From assembly GCF_014805685.1 (NCBI RefSeq), contig NC_060886.1:30096862-30160861 (forward strand): 64,000 bases of DNA, in the 5' to 3' direction. The notes below the pieces were generated by a model. That model made no database searches. It had not been told where the DNA came from and worked only from the letters and a program-made list of their open reading frames with translations. This stretch comes from Silurus meridionalis. Lineage: Eukaryota; Chordata; Actinopteri; Siluriformes; Siluridae. Positions within the stretch are counted from its first letter, which is position 1, and each line of letters opens with the position of its first letter. Made by a program: the position numbers and the translations under genes. Shown here piece by piece: positions 22,367 to 33,330 of the stretch.

Positions 22367-22978
22367 GTCAGTTTTCTTAATTAAGAAATAATTGAATAAA
22401 CGCCTTCCCACCAATCAGATTTTAGAATTTCTGATTACATCAGCATAATCTTAATAAACTCGAGCATCAGTGGGTTTGCGTTTGCATTTTTGATTTTCCA
22501 GCTTATTCAGTAAGTCGATTTACTGGAATCTGCTTCCCGTAATCCAGAAAAAATGTAAGAAATGAATAAATAAATAATCCAGGCACCTCTCCAAACCAGC
22601 TTTCTGTGTTTTAATTATTTTTTGTAACTAAGTAAAGTCCACAGATGTTTTTTTTTTTTTTTTGACAGGAAGGAAAGATGAAAGCTTTACCTGACGATAA
22701 TGAATTAGCTGCTTGGCTGACATCTTATAAATCAGAGCCTCTGTGATGATGAAAAAGGTGTGATTGTCGTGTACAAGAGGAAGAGCGTGGACCATGTGGC
22801 GACAGCAGCTTGCAGTAGGTGATGTTCTTCCTCTTTCGCAGCGTATTTCAGCTTGGCTGAATCCAGTGTGTGTGTGTGTGGGGGGGTGTTGGGATGGTGA
22901 ATTTGTAATTAAGATTACTTATATGGAGAAATGACACGCAAATAAACATTTACGTAGGAATTTACATCATTTGTGGAG
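22364..22978. other. Unassigned sequence, no gene seen
   Basis: Includes a 17-T run near 22648 and a short GT run near 22868. Nothing recognisable. Confidence 0.55.
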
Positions 22979-23430
22979 AAACGTTTGTGGACATCTCAAC
23001 ATAAGATTGATATGTTTTTCTTTAACATCCTATTCCACATTTAGTCACCATTTGCTGTTGATGAGCTCCACACTGGAAGATGTTCCACTGGATTTTTTTT
23101 TTGAGAAGGTACTGATGGAGGTGAGGAGGCCTGAGGTGCAGCCAGCATTCACATTCAGTCAATGTTAATGGAATTGAGTTCAGAGCTCTCTAGCAGGAGA
23201 TCTTTCACCTCTTCCAACACTTATAAAGCAGACCTTCATTGAGCTGGCTTTGTGCACAGAGGCATTGTCATGATGGAACAGGTTTGGGTTTCATAGTTCA
23301 AATGAAGTCAAAATTTTATGCTCCTGCATCCAAAGACTTTCTAAACAATTGTGTGGCTTCAACTTTATTGAGAAGAACCACAGAAGGCTGAAAAAAGGCA
23401 GGTGTCTCAATACTTTTTTCCAGGTGGATA
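22979..23430 (-). mobile_element. Family A Tc1-like element, both ends present
   Basis: Left end AACGTTTGTGGACATC and right end CAGGTGTCTCAATAC lie about 450 bp apart, making this the longest copy. The interior order is complete (CTGGAAGATGTTCCACTGG, GGTGCAGCCAGCATTC, TTCATTGAGCTGGC, GGAACAGGTTTGGG). It gives the best estimate of the family's full length. No frame of useful length survives. Confidence 0.9.
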
Positions 23431-24181
23431 TCGTGTGTAATTACACTTATTAGCTGAAGGCAAATTTGAAAAATGGCCCATAAGGAGTCATTAAATTTAG
23501 GGCATTGCAAGCTTAGCCATGAGTCTATTTCAGAAAGTGTGTGTGTGTGTGCGCATTGCCTGAGCTGCAGCCTGGTTGCCATAGCTGCCTTTTGACTGAT
23601 TGGCAGATAGCCCAGAGTCTGGCAGGACAAGCAGATGTCCTCTCACCATGGCAGGACAGAACTGTGTGGTGCTGGCACACTCTTCCAGGTGAAGGATGGA
23701 GGCCGAGGGCGAGACATTTACTCGTCCCTCACACTTTCACATTCAGAAGACTGAGATCTCTGAGGCGTTGGATGTAGAGGTGGATTACACCATCACTAGT
23801 CTGCTTTACACTGGTACAATTTTAATATAATAATAATGATTATTATTTTTATTATAATTTACTTTTTAATTATTACTATTTATTATCGTTATTGTTTTTT
23901 TTCTTATTATTATTTTTTGTTATTTACTGTTTTGAAAATTCCAGAAAGCTTGGTAAAATATAAACTAAATTATTAATTAATTACATACTGAGATATTGAG
24001 AATAAAATGTAATCTTGCATACAATAATTTTTTTAATGATATTTATACAGTTCTATATCGATAGTTTATTCTAATGACTAGCCTCACCCTTGAGCATCTG
24101 CCAGGTTGATGCCCACCTGACCATCCTGCCCATATGTTCCAGTTGTACTTCCCATTCCAGATTTACCCTCTGTTTGCTCTT
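23431..24181. other. Unassigned; conserved-looking 23460-23800, then AT-rich
   Basis: 23460-23800 is balanced and includes GGCCCATAAGGAGTCATT and TGGTTGCCATAGCTGCC, words typical of constrained non-coding DNA; the 78-codon plus frame there is unrecognised. 23820-24060 is AT-rich with ATT runs. Confidence 0.4.
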
Positions 24182-24530
24182 CTAATAAGCTCCACTCTCC
24201 TGGAAAGGCTTTCCACTAGATTCCGGGGTGCAGCTGTGAGGATCTGTGATCATTCATGGAGTATAAGAACATCAGTGAGTCCTGGTACTGATGTTGGGGT
24301 TCGTTTGATGGTCTGTTTCTTTCCAATTGAGGTTGAGGATCTTGAGGAGGTCACGGAGGTCAGGGCTTTGTGCACTGGAGTTCTTCCATTCCTGCCTCAT
24401 GGTTTCATTGAGCTTCTCAGTTTGTGTAGAAAGCCATGCTAGAGCAGGTTTTGAATCTTTTATGTCCTTGTATTTCTGTAGCAACAGTTTGGATGTGTGA
24501 TGGTCTTGTCCAAATAATTTTGGAGATTAT
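24182..24530 (-). mobile_element. Family A-related Tc1-like copy, divergent
   Basis: CTCCACTCTCCTGGAAAGGC, GGTACTGATGTTGGGG and GGAGTTCTTCCATTCCTGCC follow the family order. The wording is closer to a longer version of the element that keeps the segment before TTCTTCCA, which is deleted in most copies here. It ends near CCAAATAATTTTGG. Confidence 0.8.
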
Positions 24531-27510
24531 TGGTGATTGGAAAATTTGAATGCAGCAGTGCTGTGGTTTAAAATGCATTAATTACGTATTATAAATGATT
24601 GCATTGTGTAACACATTTCTCTTGGGTTGAATGCAGACTGCAGGAATAAATCTCCAGTCCAGTGTTATACCCTGTGACCATTCAGTCCATTGAGGATCGA
24701 CTTGAATCTGCACAAAAAAAGTCTTTCTCTGGGTGCAGAGTCACAGCTAAGGACGTTCACACCTCCAAGGGCGCTAATGAAGCTCTGATGAGCACCCAAG
24801 GAACTCGTCTCTATAGCCCTCCTTTTAAATAGCCAGGCGTGCAGGTGGAAGGTCCGTGATTAAAGCAGAACCTTTGCTTGTAAGATTAGGTGAGAGTTGT
24901 TTAACACATTTTTTTTCATCCTTTCCTTCTCGGGGTGGATGTAAGCTCTGATGAATGAGGTTTCCCATAGCAACGTTCTCGCTGAAGGGATTTTCGACTC
25001 GGATGAATGGCTTGATGCATTCTTGCTTCAGAATCGATGGGACAATGCCATCAGACATTCAAAGCTCGAGTGAGCATTGGTCATCCTTAAGGTCAGATGA
25101 ACATCGTTGCTAGGACGGACTCTTCCATCACCATGGATACTTGCAAGCACAAGTCACCTTGTTTATGAGATGTTTCATACACAGCCTCGGTCGTATCATA
25201 CAGAGGTTCTGGCTTGGGACCGCTGTCACCACCTCAGCCTCGGTCAATCCTACAATAGATAATCAGGTCAACGATTTGCTGCGCGCTGCACTCAAAGCTC
25301 CCCCATCGATTGATAAACACCGTTACCTCCAGAATGGAATCAATCTTGTCCAAGTAACTTCTTAACCTTTCCAGGGTCGGTCTGTACACTTGTTCTCCAC
25401 TAATCAAGCTGCTTTGCACTCAAGTTTCTCGCCACGCAGTCCGACCTGATTGGAAGAGCGCCGGGGACGCTATATTTAGTCTTCTCTTCCCGCTAATTGG
25501 AGGTGAGGAATGCAAGAGTGTGACAACGTTCGCATGGGGAGGTGTGATTGCGCACGTAGCCGCAGACACCTTTTTTTTTTTTTTTTCCCACCACCCTTCT
25601 TCCTTCTTTTCTTTTTTTTCACACCTTCCTGGCATACCATTAACGGCGTGTTGAGAAGATTAGTTTCCTGAGTTGAGGAGCAAAGCAGGCCTTGTGGAGA
25701 GGAGGCTCACGCACATGGTGCTAATAACACAAGTCTCATCTGTCTCTCGTTCCAAGGCTTGACTTTCCTCCATCACTTTTCACTCCCGAGACAAAACAAG
25801 AGGTGTGTGTGATGGTGGGTGATGCGACACAAATAAAACGGTGACAACTGGAGCAGTGGTACATTTTTCAGTGAAAATTATACGTCAAGAATGAGACCTG
25901 GGAAAGTTGTCAGCGTTTTCTGAATCTGCAGTTTGAACGGAACAGGAAGTAACGCGAGCAGGAAGCCCAAAGATTTCGAATGAACAAGCCGAGAGTTGAT
26001 TTACATCTCCTGGAAGTTCCTTGCGTTCATTTGCATTCTGTCCACGTGATGTTTTTCCGTAGACTTGCACCCTGTCTTTAAAAACAAATTAATTTAAACA
26101 TCTGCTGTTTGTCGTTGTCCGTGCGAATGAGCTTCAATGCGCGGTCACTCGAATGAGCCGTAATTGCTGAGTTCTTGCACAGAACGATATCCTGACACGC
26201 TTGACATGCTTCATAACCAGCCGCGGTTGAGGCTTGCGTGAACATCCCCCAAGTCGGCTCTGTTAATCAGTGCATCGCCAGTGAGGCTAAGACAAGCAGG
26301 CAAGGTGGCTGTAATTGCAGGTGGTGGTAATTGTAGACGGCAATGATTGCCTCGGGTCCTCACGACAGCTCAGCAGCAAGTCGGAATCAGGGCTGGGCAA
26401 CAAGTGTAGAACTTTCCCTGCTAACATAAAGTGAACTGAAGATCCATTTCTACAGATTCTCATCCACGTCTGTCTCATTAGCAGGCTCGACCGAACTTCC
26501 TATTGTTTTCCCATATCTTTTAAAGATCTTTGCTATCAATTAAGTGCACCTCGGTTGTTTTTTTTGTGACTTCCTTCCTTCAAAGTTTCCTTTATTTCCA
26601 CGTCAGACGTGATCGTTTTATTAAAGGCGTGTGCTCCGATAACGTGAATAGACCCATATATCACTTCTAGTGCTTTTAACTCTAGTGACACTCGAGTGGG
26701 TTGTTATAAGACTTCCCTCGATCTGACACCACACAGTACGTGTTGTACTGCCGTTCTCACGTCGTTTTTCGTGAATTTTAATTGAATCGGCAAAGGAATA
26801 AAAAATACCACACAATGCATTTGGCATGTCTCTCAGATTCAAACCATTGTGTGCCCCAAGTGCTCCCATGAAATATCACACGCCATCTTGTTTGATAATG
26901 AACTCATTTTGCTGGCATGCGGGAGAAAAAAAAAACATAACGCCTGTGTTAGCACTTTTTTTATTTTATTTTTTTTAAATAACCTCATGTCTACCTAGCG
27001 TGGGAGGGTGTAAATTAATCAAAAGTGATAATGCCATATGCGGCTCGCCTTTCACGAGGCACTTGCTCAGGAGTTTGAGAAGAGCGACAAGAAAGCAGCG
27101 ATGCATTGCAGTTTTTTTTTTTCCATTTTTGACACACATTCATACACACTCATACACACGTGTGCTTGTGAGGCGCACGCCGAAAGCGTTGCCTGCTGCT
27201 CCCGTCAAGCGATCTGATGCTGACAGGCAGCTGTGAGACTGACATGCTCACTGAGGCAAGATTTAACACTTGCAGGTGCAGGTGGCGGCTATAGGCTCTA
27301 TACAGCACATCCGAAACGAAATCATTACTCAACCCTCGAGTTCTCGGGGAGGGAATGGAGCCGAATATAGTCCATGTGTACATCTGAGATGTCTAAAGGT
27401 TTTTTTAGCTTCCACAAGTTTATTGTTATGTTTGGAGTCCTGGGTATTGCTATATCAGCTATACACTTTTATTCATATCAGTCCAATTTGATTTGTATAG
27501 CACTTTTTGA
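24531..27510. other. 3 kb without repeats; possible regulatory sequence
   Basis: I find no transposon beyond T-runs (25570, 27112) and no exon. CpG-containing, balanced segments at 24900-25650 and 26080-26480 resemble conserved non-coding sequence, for example GTAATTGCTGAGTTC and GTTAATCAGTGCATCGCC. Open frames of 60-82 codons occur on both strands and none is recognised. This is one of the longer repeat-poor blocks in the window. Confidence 0.4.
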
Positions 27511-27556
27511 ACCAAATATGCCTGGAAATGTCAGGTGTCCCAATTTCTTTGGCATT
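27511..27556 (-). mobile_element. Family A terminal scrap
   Basis: ACCAAATATGCCTGG followed by TCAGGTGTCCCAATTTC, the outer ~45 bp of the element only. Confidence 0.6.
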
Positions 27557-27587
27557 TATGGCATTTTATGATTCCCCTTATACAGAA

Positions 27588-27735
27588 TGCCTTATTACCT
27601 CATTCATCCAACTGAGTTCTCTGCAGTTGCTTACTGGATTTGAACTTAGGACCTTCAGATCAATGCTTTAACCACTAAACCACCACCTCCCCCACTGTCC
27701 ATACTAGTATGTTATAACTAAGGAGTTCCTGGCTA
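27588..27735 (-). mobile_element. SINE copy (family B) with flank
   Basis: GGATTTGAACTTAGGACC and TTTAACCACTAAACCACCACC are the reversed B-box and A-box regions. The flank CACTGTCCATACTAGTATG and GAGTTCCTGG recurs at 28128-28175. Confidence 0.75.
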
Positions 27736-27816
27736 TACTATCATGTGGAACATGGAGGTGTATATTCCACAGCATAAAGATATACAGCTCCAAAATACGT
27801 AGACTTTACACATTTA

Positions 27817-28040
27817 GTGGTAGCTCAGTGGTTAAGGCTCGCAATTACTCATCAGAAGGTTGGAGATTCAAGCCTTGGTATCGTCAACCTCCACTTTGGG
27901 CCCTTGAGCAAGGGATTTAACCCTTTGTGCTTCAGGGGTGCTGTATCCTGCCTGGCCCTGTGCTCCAACCCCAGCTTCCTAACATCACTGGGATATGCGA
28001 AGAAAGGATTTACAACTTTTCTGATGGAAGAGATTTTTCT
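27817..28040 (+). mobile_element. SINE copy (family B, B1 type), near full length
   Basis: GTGGTAGCTCAGTGGTTAAG (A-box-like), GGAGATTCAAGCCTTGG (B-box-like), CCTTGAGCAAGGGATTTAAC, a CTGGCCCTGTGCTCC-type body and GCGAAGAAAGGATTTACA tail. It is among the best-preserved SINEs here. The head is tRNA-like but there is no evidence of a functional tRNA. Confidence 0.9.
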
Positions 28041-28094
28041 CCACATTGATTCTGCCATGTGCCAGTTAGTCATCAGTGCTTGTCAAAAGAATAT

Positions 28095-28175
28095 GACCAA
28101 AGACACACATTGTTCCTCTAAGCTACCACCTCCTTCACTGTCTATACTGGAATGTTATAACTAGAGGAGTTCCTG
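28095..28175 (-). repeat. Repeated SINE flank
   Basis: TAAGCTACCACCTCC and CACTGTCTATACTGGAATG followed by GAGTTCCTGG repeat the sequence at 27670-27735 with a few changes. The B1 SINE sits between the two copies. Confidence 0.7.
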
Positions 28176-28209
28176 GATTTCTTTGCACCTAGAACGAAGA
28201 AGTGGGATC

Positions 28210-28335
28210 TTACTGGTTAAGGCATGGGACTTTGTAAGTTCAAATCTCAGACACACTAAGCTGCCACTCCTGGGCTTCTAAGCAAGGCCTTTAACCCCAT
28301 GTAAAAATTAGATTAATATAATTGCTCTGGTTAAT
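28210..28335 (+). mobile_element. SINE copy (B2 type)
   Basis: ACTGGTTAAGGCATGGG head, AAGCAAGGCCTTTAACCCC, then TAGATTAATATAATTGCTC. The far tail is missing. Confidence 0.75.
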
Positions 28336-28374
28336 TGTGTCTGTGTAACGTCATAAATCTGATTGTCAGAGTTG

Positions 28375-28528
28375 AAGTTTGGGGTTATACCATTGGCCTT
28401 TGGACCTGAAGGTCCTGAGTTTGAATTTAAGCCACTGGGCCACTGAGGAAGGCCCTTAAACCCATGTATAAATTAGATTAATGTAAGTCGCTCTGGATAA
28501 GGGCATCTGAGAAACGTTGTAAATGGAA
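28375..28528 (+). mobile_element. SINE copy (B2 type)
   Basis: GGTCCTGAGTTTGAATTTAA, AGGAAGGCCCTTAAACCC and the full B2 tail GTCGCTCTGGATAAGGGC followed by GTTGTAAATGG. It shares TAGATTAATGTAA with the preceding copy, so the two are the same subtype. Confidence 0.8.
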
Positions 28529-29646
28529 ATTTAACTACTTCCTGAGCTGATGATACAGGATTCTGGCCTTGCTGTGGTATAATCCATAAAGTAGTTATCA
28601 AAGTTGCTTCTTGCTCCTCCACCATTCAAGCTTCACATGACATCACCCGAACAGCTAAGCGGTGTCGGAGAGTCGGGTCCGCGATGATTGCAGGCAGCTG
28701 GCGCTGAGGTGAAGTGACGTGTCTCGAAACAGCGGCTCAGCGCTCGCACTGTGACTGACAACCGAGGGAATTCTACATTGTGTGCATCTGCTTGTGCAGG
28801 AAATGTTGACTGTTGGCTCCACACACTGTTTTCGTGCAGTTTGATTCTCACCGAGCACAGGAATGGCGCAAGGGGACACGAACCCCCACTGGGCGGTGAG
28901 TAGGAAACAGACGGAAGGAGCGAATGCCGATAAGTATGTTTGAGGGTGAAATTTCCATTAACCTCCTGTGGACTGAGAAATAGACAGGGTTCGGTCAAAC
29001 AGTTTTTATTTTTCGTGGTTTTCGCCTTAACTCGGCTTATCACGCCCGGCCGCGATGTACGTCACGCCAGACCTCCCTCTCGCCTCTGTTAATTCATGCT
29101 CAGTAGGTTTATTCGGCTGTTTGTTTAAGGGTGCTTGTTTAGGTGAGATATCGCGATTACCTGTAGCTTAATCCCCTCTCTACTTCCCATCGAAACCCGG
29201 GAGAAAATTTGTTTCGTTTAACTCTGGGTTTTTATTTCCCCCGAAGCGAGCAGGCAGCGAACGGAAATGTTTTAGCCTCCCTGGGTTGCTATGGAAACCA
29301 CTTCAGAGAATAACGGATGGCTCTTGAGGGGAAAAAAAAAAGTTCTGCAGGAGGATGAGAAAGTTTGCAACGAGTTTGCATGTTGTCGACAGCTACACTC
29401 GCACTATACCACTTCACCACACCAGTGTTTCTTCTTTATACAACAGACATGGGAGTGAGCTGTGTGGCTGTGTGTGAAGGTGAGAATTTTTTTCCAGCAG
29501 GAAAGGCAACTGTGAATCCATGCATTTTCCTTCTTCACAATATGGAGTAGTTTTATAGACTCCTAATATGACGTGATTTTATATTCTAAAGCAAGAAGTA
29601 AAGGTGAACAGCTCCAAAAGAAAATAGAATCGACTCCACACCTCCA
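28529..29646. other. Unassigned; longest minus frame 28633-29043 not recognised
   Basis: The 136-codon minus frame is not low-complexity but matches no domain I know and has no promoter or splice context. 28640-29300 has many CpGs and may be regulatory. Nothing else is visible. Confidence 0.45.
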
Positions 29647-29876
29647 GTGGGAGCTCAGTGGTTAAGACTCTGGGTTAGTGATAGGAAGGTCAGAGGGGTC
29701 AAGCCACATTATTGCCAAGCTGCCATTGTGTGGGCCCTTGAGCAAAGCTTTTAACCATCTGTGCTCCAGAGGTGCTGTTTCATGGTTGACCCTGTGCTCT
29801 GACCCCAGCTTTATAACATTGCTCAAATATGCAAAGAAAGAATTTCACTCTGCTGTAAAAAGTACGTGACAAACCT
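29647..29876 (+). mobile_element. SINE copy (family B, B1 type), near full length
   Basis: GTGGGAGCTCAGTGGTTAAG, GGGCCCTTGAGCAAAGC, GTGCTCTGACCCCAGC and GAAAGAATTTCACTCTGCTG: head, body and tail in order over 230 bp. Confidence 0.9.
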
Positions 29877-30149
29877 AAAGGATCCCTTACCTGCAAATAC
29901 CCAAATAATCTTTTCTTCACATTTCAATAATAAGGTAATATTTAAATATTTATATAAGTCAATTGGTGGTTAGACGTCTGCATCTTTGAAATGATCGTGT
30001 TGAAATTGTCTGTAAAAATGGGTTAAAATCAGCAGTAAACTACATTACCCGTCAGCTCTCGGATGTCACATGGTGGCCTCGCTAATCACTAATCAACTCC
30101 AACTGTGTCTTATGTTTTTGAAGCGCAACAAAGCAAGCAGTCGTCTGGA

Positions 30150-30385
30150 GTCTTATCTCTAATGGAACGGCCTGCCCAGTCACCGCACCGAACTCCTATT
30201 GAACTGCTCTGGGATGATCAAAAATTCTCCAACTAGTGAAGAACATTTTTGGTAAGTCTTACAACAAAGTTTTTCAGCTCAATGTTTGGAGAAACGAACT
30301 GTCAGGATGCTGAGACTGTGTAAAGCTGGTATTCATGCTAGGGGAGGATTTTTTCATTAAATGGGAACCTCTAAATGTTTATAGA
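30150..30385 (+). mobile_element. Remnant of a different Tc1-like transposase
   Basis: The plus strand, with frameshifts, reads RPAQSPHRTPIELLWDD, where Tc1 proteins have WPAQSPDLNPIEHLWD (the region of the third catalytic acid). About 100 bp later, TGTCAGGATGCTGAGACTG and GTAAAGCTGGTATTCATGC match the Tc1 C-terminus. It belongs to a longer subfamily than family A. Only the 3' half remains. Confidence 0.7.
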
Positions 30386-32265
30386 TTTGTTTGGTCAGAG
30401 TAAATCTTCGAAGCATTAAATGACCGGTGCAAAGAAACCAAAGGAACATGCATGTGCTTCCCAAAAACCACTAGACTAGGGGTTTTCACACTAGTTCTGG
30501 TTCTCTGTATGTATCTTTAAGCTTCCACACATGCCTGGTTTCGAGTTCTAATCAGTGTTTATGTTCCCCGTGTCTCTGAGTTGGTTTATTTTTATTATTT
30601 GTTATTGAATCAGCCTTTTCATCCATCGCCCATCTCGTAAATCACGTGACCACGTCAAATGATCGTTCAGGAAAGCATAGCATTCCCGATAGCATCGTAT
30701 ACGGATCTTCAGGATGTCTACGTTTGAGTGTATATAAGTCCTAACAGACGTGTGAATCGCAGAGAGCGAGTCTAATTAACGCGAAATACTCAGGATTTCT
30801 CCACAACTAATTGGTTCTTTCCCCCCCAGAGATCCCAAGGCACCCTGCGGTGACTGAACGAGCATTTGAACAAGGCTACAACTGTACTAATGAGTAACAG
30901 TGCTGGAGAGAAGCAGAAATATTGATGTGGCCAGGCAGAGTCAATAAACCAAATGTAAGATTAAAGAACGTAGAGGATCTGTGAAGCAACATATCGTGGA
31001 CATGTTCCCCGTCTACCGAGAGCGATTTAAACCGGCGTGGCTCGATTTAAAAACATTTTCTCCTATTCGTTTTTCTATTCCTTTATGAAGATGGACTGTT
31101 TGGCCCGACGTTCCTGTTCCTTCAGAGACCTGGATGACATTTGCTTCTGAAACATTCTTTCACAGCAACAGGGGAGGCGACACAATGAGGCGGGGAGGAT
31201 AAAAGAATCGCCGCCCGGTCAAGTGACACTTTTAGGCCAGCCGTGGCGGGAACCTCACGGAAAATCTCCGAAGCCTTGTGTTCGCCACGTTCCACACCAT
31301 TCCCATTCCCTCACCTTTCTCAAAGTGAAGGCTTTCACCCTCGCTATCCTTCGTCGACGAGGGAATTGAGCCGCTCCTCTTTCCCACTGGGTTCTCATTC
31401 GATTCTCTCTATCATATCCTTTCCCTTACCATCACCACCCTTCTTTCCTTCCTCATCCACCATTTGGGTGCCAGAAAGGGTAAGACAATCAATGACGACG
31501 TACAGTGTCCTAGTTTTTTTCTTTTCTCTCCCCCCCAGATATTGCGCTACGGCGATATGAAGAAAAGATTCCCAAACATTGCCGCCCAAAAATACCGGCT
31601 AGGTCGGTCACACGGCTCGGCCAATTATAGAACCGTGACAACCTGCAGGGGGCGAAGATGGAAATTCTCTGCTCCGATGCAATAAATCAAAGATGAACGG
31701 CTCATTTTCAAGGTGAGCACCAGCCCAGTTTTGGGCGGCCGAGAAGGAGGGAGGAGGGGAAGTTGGAGAGTCTGGGATTCGCTGCAAGGAAGCAGGAATT
31801 GGGCCATCGAGGACCTTCAGAGGACGGTTTATACAGTAATCACATTTAGCCCGACTTGCTAATATTAGGGAAATCTAATTGAAGCATTTCTACATTGCTG
31901 TATTTGAATGCAGGTCCAGGTCTAGATATTAAGGTGGCATTTTTTGTTTGGTTTTGTTTTTTCTTTAAGAAGCCCTCATTTGTCTGGTTGCATTGCACTC
32001 TGCAGGTTTTCTTTAATCCATCATCTAAACGGAAACCAACGGAATTGTGACGGAGCGTTGAATCATCTCGGCTTGCTGCCGTTTTAATAACACTCATGCA
32101 TATTAGTGGGTCCGTGATGCATTCCCTAGCACCTAATTGGACCAAGAGTTAAAGGAAGCTCACAGCAGAATGACTGGATGATTTAATGGCGCTCAGCGTG
32201 CGAACCTCACCGCTGCTTTTGTGTGTGTGACAATCTCTGTACCTTATACACTATAGGAGTGTTGC
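30386..32265. other. Unassigned; CpG-containing, no gene recognised
   Basis: Mostly repeat-free. 31000-31830 is GC-richer with many CpGs. Plus frames at 31243-31560 and 31464-31685 are unrecognised; their pyrimidine-rich part explains the Ser/Pro content. Possible regulatory sequence. Confidence 0.4.
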
Positions 32266-32338
32266 AAACTTATAGCTTCCAGGGTTCCCAGTTCCAACCT
32301 GGATCTCAGGTCAGGACCTATGAGGCGTTTTCATAGTG
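32266..32338 (+). repeat. Unclassified repeat split by a SINE
   Basis: GTGTTGCAAACTTATAGC and GTTCCCAGTTCCAACC followed by GATCTCAGGTCAGG resemble the start of a common fish repeat (usual form GAGATCCCGGGTTCGATCC). Its continuation may resume after the SINE at about 32510 (TCCATGCAGGTTTCCTTC). Confidence 0.4.
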
Positions 32339-32339
32339 A

Positions 32340-32508
32340 ATAAGAAGTTAGATTTCCGATTGGAAGGTTATGGGTTCAAATCCCTGCATTACCAAGTTGT
32401 CACTAATGAGTCCTTAAGCAATTAACCCTCGATTGCACAGCTGTAGAACCGAGATAACTCTACATGGATAAGGGCGTCTGCCAAATGCTATAAATGTAAA
32501 TGTCAATG
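32340..32508 (+). mobile_element. SINE copy (B2 type)
   Basis: GATTGGAAGGTTATGGGTTC, ATTACCAAGTTGTCAC, TAAGCAATTAACCC and the tail GGATAAGGGCGTCTGCC followed by ATAAATGTAAATG. It apparently sits inside another repeat. Confidence 0.85.
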
Positions 32509-32608
32509 TTTACTTCATATCCATGCAGGTTTCCTTCTTTTGTCGGTTGTCCAGTTCACCCCCAAATCAAGTCATAAGTCATGGTGCTGCATAAACCATA
32601 CAGTTATA

Positions 32609-32770
32609 CACTATAATGCCAAAAGTATTGGGACATCTGTCTTTTCCAGCCATATGTGCTTCTTCTCCAAACTGTTACTCCAAACTTGAAGGCACACGAT
32701 TGTATATAAAGTCTCTAGATGCAGTAGCATTGAATTTTCCCTTCAAATTTGCTTCTGCTGTGGTGTTAAG
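32609..32770 (+). mobile_element. Family A left end
   Basis: GCCAAAAGTATTGGGACATC followed by TTTTCCAGCCATATGTGC is the clearest terminal sequence of the family in the window. The copy breaks off after about 160 bp. Confidence 0.85.
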
Positions 32771-32901
32771 CACGGATCTGAACTCGGATGTTGATCACAC
32801 GGCCATTAGTGTGTGAGAGAATGGCTTCAGTTTTTGAAAAAAGGAGCTGGAAGTGGAATATAAATGTTCAGTGTGGGTGCCCTGATGATGCTCTACCTCT
32901 C

Positions 32902-32904
<3 letters not shown>

Positions 32905-32967
<63 letters not shown>

Positions 32968-33044
32968 ATGTCCTCATTTGTGTCTCACTCCAGGTTTATA
33001 TTGTCAGTGTATTTGTGTGTGTGCATCCTTGTCTATATACACAC

Positions 33045-33082
<38 letters not shown>

Positions 33083-33138
33083 ATGTGCTTATTTGTGTCT
33101 GAATGAATAAATATAGTCAGTATATTTGTGTGCATTTG

Positions 33139-33194
<56 letters not shown>

Positions 33195-33287
33195 ACCAAA
33201 CTAGCAATGCACTAATTGTTCTAGTGTAATTGTGCACATTTCGGGGTGTGCATGTGTCTGTATGTCCGTGTGAGCACAAAAGCTTGC

Positions 33288-33329
<42 letters not shown>
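32905..33329. repeat. Cluster of four (GT)n arrays
   Basis: Four long GT arrays at 32905-32958, 33047-33078, 33140-33193 and 33289-33329 lie within 425 bp. The spacers are GT-enriched and contain related words (GTGTGCAT, TTTGTGTGCATTTGC). The cluster probably arose by segmental duplication of one array. Long Cys-Val and Thr-His frames on the two strands are artefacts. Confidence 0.95.

Positions 33330-33330
<1 letters not shown>

Noticed and set aside
27817..27890. tRNA gene
   Set aside because: The A-box- and B-box-like words are followed by a SINE body and tail, and the same head recurs in many degraded copies; no complete cloverleaf is apparent.
28633..29043. 136-codon minus frame as a gene
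   Set aside because: No family resemblance; a second minus frame is open over the same bases; no supporting signals.
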